The notes beneath the pieces were generated by a model. That model was not told the DNA's origin, searched no databases, and worked only from the letters and a program-made list of their open reading frames with translations. Of a stretch of DNA of 64,000 nt, positions 56,921 through 64,000 are shown piece after piece. The DNA is from Siphonodentalium dalli. Its lineage: Eukaryota > Mollusca > Scaphopoda > Gadilida > Siphonodentaliidae. The stretch covers positions 177,290,556-177,354,555 of the forward strand of contig CP136067.1 of NCBI GenBank assembly GCA_032622095.1, read 5' to 3'. Position 1 is the stretch's first letter. Each line of letters begins with the position of its first letter. A program made the position numbers and the translations under genes.

Positions 56921-57750
56921 TTGACCTCTGTAAATTTGGTGGCGAAAGAGTTAAAGTCCTTATTTAGCAAGAGGAACTGACACCTTTCTGGTGGACTATT
57001 AATATGTTCTTACCCCGGGCCTAATGGATGTGTATACGCGTACTTCCAAACCACAAACGGTACATGGTCTAAACCTGTTGCTTTATACATAGCATAAATT
57101 GCTAATCACATTTAAATATGATATTTCTCATTCTTGTATCACACTATAAAGGTTATTTACCCATTTACTTGGTGCCTGATCTCCCGATGATAGATATTGT
57201 TGTCCGCCATCGCCTTTTTGACTGTATGACTATAATTATGTCGCAATTCACAAATATTGACTACGTGCTTTTTCATTAACGTACTTAATTTTATCCAAGA
57301 TTCTGCTATTCGTTGTATTACCATAAGCACAATTTAGCTGCTCCATTATTTTACTAATCAACTGAATCAGAACTCTAGATTATCTATAGTAAATCCGAAT
57401 CTAATTTTACTACAGCTAATTTGTGCATTTTATTTGCGCACGCGCTAAACTAATTACATTCGGACGCTATACATACTTCCCGGAAAATAATCAATATCTA
57501 CACTTGAAAGTCAAGTAGTTAATTCCACCATTAAGAGGGTTACATACTATTAGCTCTTACCGGTAATGCACTTGATGACTATATATACGATAATAGCATA
57601 GTGTGTTTTGAAATATGTTTTACTTTGAATTAGAGGAAAATGAAGTCATCTTGTTTTATCTCGACATTTCCAAAAAAGACAGAGTGCTTTCAATTTTTAC
57701 ACAGAAAGTCTAGCCACCCAAATAGTAACTTTAACTAATTTATTATCTGA
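56921..57750. other. Non-coding stretch
   Basis: Nothing recognised. Confidence 0.3.
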
Positions 57751-58068
57751 GAGGTAACATGTTACCTCCGCCGCAACTCCAGTACAGAACCAGAGTTCAT
57801 TAATAGATGTTCACTGTTCAGAAACAAACTAAAAGACTTGGGATATACAACAAAGAAAATATCCTGGACTTTACAAATAATATCATTTGGCGACCGAAGG
57901 TCCAAGCTAACATACGGGCGACCACGCTCATATAATAACATTCCATATATGTGCACCAAGTATCATGCATGCGCGTCCAGAATACAAGACATTCTAAAAA
58001 AAACAATTAGTGCAGATTCTTTAAAAGAAGCGACTCAAATTCTCGAGTTAACAAACCTGCTGCTATAA
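57751..58068 (+). pseudogene. Possible reverse-transcriptase C-terminal relic (Penelope-like or similar)
   Basis: An open frame of 105 codons without a starting ATG, from a TGA at 57748 to a TAA at 58066. It encodes CYLRRNSSTEPEFINRC, LFRNKLKDLGYTTKKI, then SYNNIPYMCTKYHACASRI and QDILKK. A basic helix with L..LGY, followed by a VP/IP-Y....Y....I..ILKK segment, is the pattern I associate with the region after the RT thumb in Penelope-like and related elements. No GIY-YIG domain follows and no RT core precedes it, so this is only a plausible relic. Confidence 0.35.
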
Positions 58069-58472
58069 TTTAACTTTATTAGTCTAACAGTATGCTTATT
58101 AAAATACTACAATTGACCAACCTACAGAAAAAAACCCAGATAATTTTTGCAACTAATAACGCAACAGCTATCACTTCGCCCGTAGAATACTTATTATATC
58201 ACATAATAAATTAATAAATGTTATCGACATGTGCCTTCATTGAGCACATTGCTCCCGAGAGCGTCATCCATCATAGAAACATACCGCTGGTTCAATAAAC
58301 AGTGCCAACTATATTCATATACGTGCAATATGGACATCAATCGTATTGGAAATGTAAATATCGATTCTACAATGTTCACTAAGTGAATATATTTACTTGT
58401 TTTATGTTATCTTTGAACACGGCAGGTTACTGTCAACAATTCGGATTTTTTTGCAACTACTTGCAACCTACT
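58069..58472. other. Non-coding stretch
   Basis: Nothing recognised. Confidence 0.3.
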
Positions 58473-58981
58473 TTAAAGGCACGGGCGGCGTTCGTTGCAG
58501 AAATATTCATATTTTTTTTCAAATCGCCATATATTTTTGTTCATATGCCAAACATAATCAGCGCGTAAATAGTATATTGTTGTCAAGACGTATACGGTGG
58601 TGTACGTAAACAAGAGCCTGCTCGTGTTATAGAAGTTATCCTTCTGTTTACATAACACAGCACAATTCTATTGGTTAATCACACAAAAATGATATAAACG
58701 CTCTTTATTATTTCTATATCAGGAAAACAGTAACAAATAACGCTCTTTATGTTACCCTATCCGGATCTAAACAAAAGCCAGGAAAAGTAACGTTTTTGTT
58801 TTGCTTTTGTTTACACAACAAAGGGGAAAACTTGACAATACCATACTGTTTATGCTATATTTCTGATTGGTATAAGAACAAAGTCTGTCTATATTTTACT
58901 ATTCTTTCTGTTTATGACGGTGTTTGACGGAGGTGAATATTTTAACAGCATACCCACCACCAACGCCGCCCGTATCTTTAG
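58473..58981. mobile_element. TTAA-flanked MITE, family B, copy 2
   Basis: Begins TTAAAGGCACGGGCGGCGTT and ends AACGCCGCCCGTATCTTTAG; the right TTAA has one changed base. Interior closely follows 21620-22136. Confidence 0.85.
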
Positions 58982-59465
58982 ATGCAGAGCTGTCAATGTT
59001 TGTATCTCATACCATCTTGTTAATTATATTACACCAGACTGGACTAAATGATACACAGTGTTATCTGCCGCGACCATGTACTACATAGATCAAAGTCGGC
59101 TCATTGGCGTTCATAACGTCTGAGACATCTGATTTAACGAGAAACCCGATGACTGTTTCAGTCAGAGTCAGTGCTCCTACATAAGTGCGTGGTATCTATA
59201 GAGGTGTGAGCATGTGGGCGTGCCCACACACGTGGTCTATATGCATATTAAAAGCGGAAATGGTTGGTCCACACTATCCCAGTCTGTGATCTCATGCACA
59301 CAAGAATGCAACTAACTCATTGCTAACTCAATATCAACCAGGGTTGAGTTTGGTTTGTGATTATATCAAATATAGGTCCAGTCCATAGACTGTGTGGTAA
59401 TTGAACAATATATTTCAAAACAAAAGTTTTCGAGAATAGTCCCAGTCCATAGACTGTGCAGCCTG
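58982..59465. other. Non-coding stretch
   Basis: 'ccagtccatagactgtg' occurs twice (59378 and 59443). No gene. Confidence 0.3.
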
Positions 59466-59810
59466 TTCTCCCAGAAATCCACACATTATCTGCTTATAAA
59501 TAGCTTGTTTTAGGTAGATAATCTGCTTAAAATCGCATCATTTTGAATCAATAATGTGCTGAAAATGACAGCATTTTAGTCACATTATCGATTCATAATG
59601 AGGCGATTCTAAGCAAATTATGTGCGGACAATGACACTCATAAGCCAACACACACGACTCTTCAGGTGTACGCATGTATTTTCACAGTGGCCCGCGCCAT
59701 AAAACAAAATAACGGCCCTTACTCCAGTATCTGCTTATTTCAGAATTAAATAATCACATTATGTACCCATTTCACATTATAGGTGGATTATGTGCGTATT
59801 TTTGCGAGGA
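59466..59810 (+). mobile_element. TIR family H, copy 2
   Basis: 'ttctcccagaaatccacacattatctgctta...gattatgtgcgtatttttgcgagga'. The interior 'ttcaggtgtacgc', 'cgccataaaac-aaataacgg' and 'aataatcacattatgtacc' matches copies at 43964-44305 (inverted) and 61040-61390. Confidence 0.8.
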
Positions 59811-60590
59811 TATGTTGGACTGTGAGGTAAGTTAACAATATATATTAACAATTCCTCCGAATCAATGGACAAAATATATCATGCGTCGCTTCTGATTAGG
59901 CAAACGCACTTCACTTTGTTCATAAACTCATTGTAACAATTGGCCGAAACACAGTTTAACAGTTTGTGTTGAGTGCTACTTTGAATACCCCTCCATTAGG
60001 TCGAAGGGGATATTCTTATGTATTCTTATTTATACATAATTACACTCTTCGTTATATCTTTTTGGGAACTACTGCAGACTTATAGTTTCATCAGGGATGC
60101 GACATTCGAGTTTTATTTCAAAGTTGCCACACAATGCTCTCCTCCAGAAGCATGGTATCAATCTAGTTACCGGGCGGCTTACAAACCGAAATAAGAACCC
60201 TATTTCTCAAAAAGATACATAGGAACTGGAACCTGAACTCAAGAAGCTCATGCCTTCTATGGGACCAATAACATTTACACTGTGAGCTTTTGCGGTTGCT
60301 ATCCTTAATTTTTCTGACACTGATATATCATATCAGCAAGCGTCACTTAGATTACAAAACCACTCCCCTAATGCCCAATTAAAGAATCCATATAGCATCC
60401 AACACGTCGTCGCTTCATATTCGCTTGGTGACATGTATATATGTCAAACGCGAAGAGGATAAGCACCTCCAGAAACCAGTACATCGTCACATCTTGTGAG
60501 ACAGATTACATTTACATCGATATTAACAAATTACATGGGCACCAGTTTAGGTCAAGGATATACCCTGTTAAAAGGACAGAGGTATTTTAG
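59811..60590. other. Non-coding stretch
   Basis: Nothing recognised. Confidence 0.3.
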
Positions 60591-60872
60591 CTTTCCGTAC
60601 ACATTCCGTCTTCTACTCTTCTCAGCCCAGAGACTGACCCGTATGATTCAGACTCCACAGATTCTGAAACTCACTACTCTCAACATACACGCACTACTTC
60701 TACTCAGCCCACCTTGGCTCGCTCGTCTGGTTCAGTCACCCGTCTGGGAGTAACATTGACTCATCTAACGCACAACGGCGTCGTTCTGAATGTCAACAGA
60801 AACCATTCCAATGGCTCCCATCGGGCATGCGGGATAATGGGATTTAGGTCATGGATAAAACAAGTCAATTAA
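60591..60872 (+). pseudogene. Ser/Thr-rich open frame, possible retroelement C-terminus
   Basis: Ninety-three codons without an ATG at the start, opening after a TAG at 60588 and ending at a TAA (60870). The first half is rich in Ser, Thr, Asp and Glu (PETDPYDSDSTDSETHYSQ); the second has GVTLTHL and a Trp near the end. Disordered Ser/Thr-rich tails end many retroelement polyproteins, but nothing flanking supports one here. A chance frame is possible. Confidence 0.18.
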
Positions 60873-61039
60873 TGAATATAAATAAAAGTATAGGCTTTAG
60901 CCAATTTCCACAAGCAATCTTTCAATAAGATACCATAAAATAAGGGATTGCTCCATTAAATTTTATTTATCTTATCATGTCGACATCGATTAGACTATCG
61001 GTTCATTCAACAACGTTCATTCATGATTCTCCAGCCCAT

Positions 61040-61390
61040 TCTCTCGGAAACCCGCACATTATCTGCTTACACTGGAACTTGTTTTAGGTAGAAAATCTGC
61101 TTAGAATCGTCTCATTTTGAGCCGATAGTGTGCTGAAAAATGAGCGAGATTTTATCACATTATCGTCTAATAATGAGCCGATTCTAATCAGATTATGTGC
61201 CGACAATGACACAAATAATACAGCTCTCGAGTTTTCAGGTGTACGCTCTTCAACATGTGTTTGCACTTTGGTCCTCGCCATAAAACGAAATAACGGATAT
61301 GACTTCATTTTCTGCTTATTTCATAATAAAATAATCACATTATGTACCTAGTTCACATTGAAGGTCGATTATGTGCGTATTTGTGCGAGG
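61040..61390 (+). mobile_element. TIR family H, copy 3
   Basis: Same order of phrases as copy 2, 1.6 kb away in the same orientation. 'ggtgtacgctctt' is intact. Confidence 0.8.
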
Positions 61391-61494
61391 ATATAAAGCC
61401 ATATTCGTGAAATGGCGTTCCATGTTGCTCTTGTACCGCTAAAACTCATGAGATCCCGCACTGTCTGTTTAGTCACGCCCGTCAATTCCTTATA

Positions 61495-62720
61495 TGGTAA
61501 TTGTACAATATACAATTACCGGGTTGGGTCCACGTACTTATAGTACGTGGGAACTCTGTTCGGTCTGTTTCGAACATTTCATGTGCATGTTTTATCGGCT
61601 GGTCTCATGTAGGAACGCGGCGACATGGGGCTGGGTGTACGTACTACTATTGCATGGGACACTGTCGAGACTCTTTGAAAATTTCAAGTGCATGTTTTCA
61701 TGGCTGGTCACATGTAGGGACGCGGCGACAGGGGGTTGGTGTGAACGTAAATGTGCATGTATTTTTTTCTTATATTGCATGTGACACTCACGGGTCTGTT
61801 TGAACATTTCATGTGAACGTTCTCAAGACTGGTCACATGTAGGGACGCGGCGTCGTGTGATCGAGGTGTACGTACTTATACCTCATGGGACCATGTCGGT
61901 CTATTTGAACATTCCATGTGCATGTTTTGACGATTGGACACCTGTAGGGTTTAGGGTGTACGTTCTTATATTGAACACTGTCTGGTCTATTTGCACATTT
62001 CACAAGTATGTTTTCAAGGTTGTCACAGGAACGCGGCGACAAGGGGTTGCATGGGACAATTTCGGGTCTCAATCGTCAAATCTCGTCAGACTACTTACCG
62101 TTTCAGAGCTTTGTCTGAGAGGTTAAAGGTAGAGAAGTCCAGCAAGGTCATATAGTCAAGAATGTGTCTGGTCTGTTTAAACATTTCATGTACATGTTCT
62201 CACATGTCACAAGTAGAGACGTGGCGACATGAGGTTAATGTCTGCGTACTTTCATGGGACATGGGACACTATCGGGTCTATTTGAACATGTCATGTGTAT
62301 ATTCTCAAGGCTGGTCATATCGTCATATGGGCTTGGTACAGGGGTTTGGTGTGTTTGTACTTATATTGCATTGAACACTGTCGGCCTGTTTGAATATTTG
62401 ATGGGTCTGTTCCCATGGCTGGTCACAGGGGTGTGGTACAGGGCGATGGGGTTTACGTACTAATATTGTATGGACACTGTCGGGTCTATTTGCACGTTTC
62501 ATGTTCCCAAGGCTGGTGATAGGACGTGTCACATGTCACATATTTTTTTTTGCATTGGACACCGTCGGTTCCGTTTGAACATTTCATGTGTATGTTCTAA
62601 AGGATTGTCATTTGGGGTTGGGGTGTATGTACTTATATTGCATGGGAAACTGACGGGTCTGTTTGAACATATCATGTAATTTTATCAGAGTTTGTCACAG
62701 GGACAGGCGGTTGTGTATAC
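61495..62720 (+). repeat. Minisatellite, ~85-130-bp unit, ten or more copies
   Basis: Units read 'gacactgtcgggtctgtttgaacatttcatgtgcatgttctcaaggctggtcacatgtagggacgcggcgacatgggg-tgg-gtgtacgtacttatattgcatgg'. The anchor 'acactgtcgg' falls near 61660, 61790, 61975, 62268, 62377, 62473, 62558 and 62650. Cys-rich ORFs on both strands are repeat translations. Confidence 0.88.
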
Positions 62721-63139
62721 AGACGTAATTGCATGCCCACCAAAGCGTTGTTGAAATTGTTCTAATAGTTTGAAATCCCAAACTGTTTCAGTGTGAAATT
62801 TGTTGGTTTCGAAGAAAAACAATTAGAGTGAAATTCACATTCAATTGGCAGATTTCCAAACTAGGGGGACAATATGGAACGTTCCAACAGTTTGTAGCCT
62901 TGGGAGTTTATGTCTGGCTGATTTGACGTGAAGCAGAGACGTGGCTAGACGGTCTACGCTGGGTGGGGTCCAACTTGGATTGTCTATATCGCACGATCAT
63001 TTAACCAGAACGAAAAGTCCATTTCACCCCAATCCCTTGGGTTGAAATATTCCAACATGTACCTCATGTTAACAACACATACATGTATGGACGCTCTAAA
63101 ACTCACTGTCATCATACTAATCCAAAATTCCGTATGTGT
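62721..63139. other. Non-coding stretch
   Basis: Nothing recognised. Confidence 0.3.
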
Positions 63140-64000
63140 GATTGGGTGACATGGATTTGTTCTGATTTTTGTAAAAACATGACCGCCGGCAGCCATCTTT
63201 GATTATGCTCTTTGTATCACTAATTCCTTTGGCGCTCTTTACAACCAAAATCTTTCATTCGATTATCCCAAATTGAATATCCATCTTTGCTATTTCATTT
63301 ATATTCGATTTCTCATATTTTTCGGTATTCAGTTGAAAAACATGGCTGCCATTGGCCATCTTGGAGGTTTATCTGTGCACCACTAAATCATATGGCGCTC
63401 ACTACACTCTTTTACCCGATTGTTCCCAAATGTCATATGCATGATTGGGGTGAGATGAAATGGGAGGTGTCGATTGTTTCCGCATTTCGTTTAAAAAACA
63501 ATGCATACAGCGCATCTTAAATTTCACATTTACATCCATCTGCATGCCTCCACCCCATACATCCCTTATTGATTATTAGTGCATAATTCGTAAAGTAAAT
63601 AGCACATGCATGATGGTGCTATTATCGTGATCACCTCTAGACTGGATCTATCGAATTTAAACTATTGTCCATGAAAAATTTGCCAGCCGAAAAAATTTGC
63701 TGTTTGCACCACTCAAACCTTGTGGGGGCATCCTTCATTTATTATATAGGCAGCACCTTTCAGTTGATATATCCCAAATTTCACATGTATGGTTGTGATG
63801 ACATCTAGTCAAGATATCGTTTCTTTTCAGAAAACCGGGATCTCAGCATCCATCTTAGATTTTACTCTTTCATCACTAAATCATTTGCCATACGTTATAG
63901 CCTGCATCTTTCCGTCTGCATCTTAGATGTTATCATTTGAATATATCGGCAAACCATAAAGCCCAATTTATGAGCAGATAATTTTCAAATTGTACATGCA
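63140..64000 (+). repeat. Second array of YY1-like units, ~160-bp period, running off the window
   Basis: 'aaacatg-c-gcc--cagccatcttggatt...tcatcactaaatcat-tggcgctc' recurs near 63177, 63335, 63835 and, more weakly, 63490 and 63690. Related to 8800-9620 in the ACATGGCNGCC/GCCATCTT core. Confidence 0.6.

Noticed and set aside
61494-62679. Cys-rich ORFs resembling small secreted proteins
   Set aside because: The cysteines recur with the ~100-bp minisatellite period on both strands.

Overview
The window looks like repeat-rich nuclear DNA of a metazoan, most likely a marine invertebrate (a lancelet, mollusc or similar lineage; the sequence alone does not settle which). The reasons are an Ngaro-type tyrosine-recombinase retrotransposon carrying an SGNH hydrolase, relics of non-LTR retrotransposons, many short elements with terminal inverted repeats (TIRs), Helitron-like ends, a tRNA-like SINE head, abundant micro- and minisatellites, and no operons or dense ORFs. 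I see no convincing host protein-coding gene, rRNA or canonical tRNA. Nearly everything recognisable is a transposable element or a tandem repeat, and most coding sequence is broken.

Layout. 1-5934 is a minus-strand Ngaro-like element: gag (4124-5403), RT/RNase H (2295-4060), tyrosine recombinase (1328-2192) and an intact SGNH hydrolase (617-1168). It is bounded by a split direct repeat (5873-5934, and 1-62 cut by the window edge). 6721-8082 is an element with perfect 42-bp TIRs enclosing a 62-bp minisatellite. 8800-9620 is an array of diverged units with YY1-like words. 12540-13914 (minus) and 15970-17415 (plus) are two non-LTR retrotransposon relics, an RT and an APE endonuclease. Between them are a 21-bp satellite, a hairpin and a Helitron-like stretch. 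18545-19266 is a tandem duplication.

19733-24911 holds four families of elements flanked by TTAA, one of which recurs at 58473-58981 and one at 36309. 23950-24375 looks like a SINE. 29823-31502 and 33664-34334 have long TIRs, and each holds what looks like a MADF (Myb/SANT-like) DNA-binding domain fragment, suggesting PIF/Harbinger-like origins. 31732-32083 is a striking array of palindromes built on CTAAAGAGCGG. 34752-35205 and 44679-45234 are two hAT-like copies in opposite orientation.

37463-40928 holds a hairpin, Helitron-like ends, complex tandem repeats and a MITE. 43014-45845 has several more TIR families. 47188-47704 is almost one complete palindrome. 48110-49325 has a Helitron-like end, a 122-bp tandem repeat and a frameshifted Gag zinc knuckle plus aspartic protease (DSGAT) relic. 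49411-50405 is a foldback element with a G-rich minisatellite expanded inside it; related full or partial copies lie near 29270, 32970, 40130 and 56287. 57751-58068 is a possible reverse-transcriptase C-terminal relic. The last 4 kb holds two copies of a TIR family, a ~100-bp minisatellite (61495-62720) and a second YY1-like array (63140-64000).

The pieces do not form a working pathway. The only shared logic is transposition: the Ngaro proteins would act together (Gag packaging, RT/RNase H copying, YR integration), and the short TIR elements would depend on transposases encoded elsewhere. All calls come from reading the sequence; none was checked against a database.
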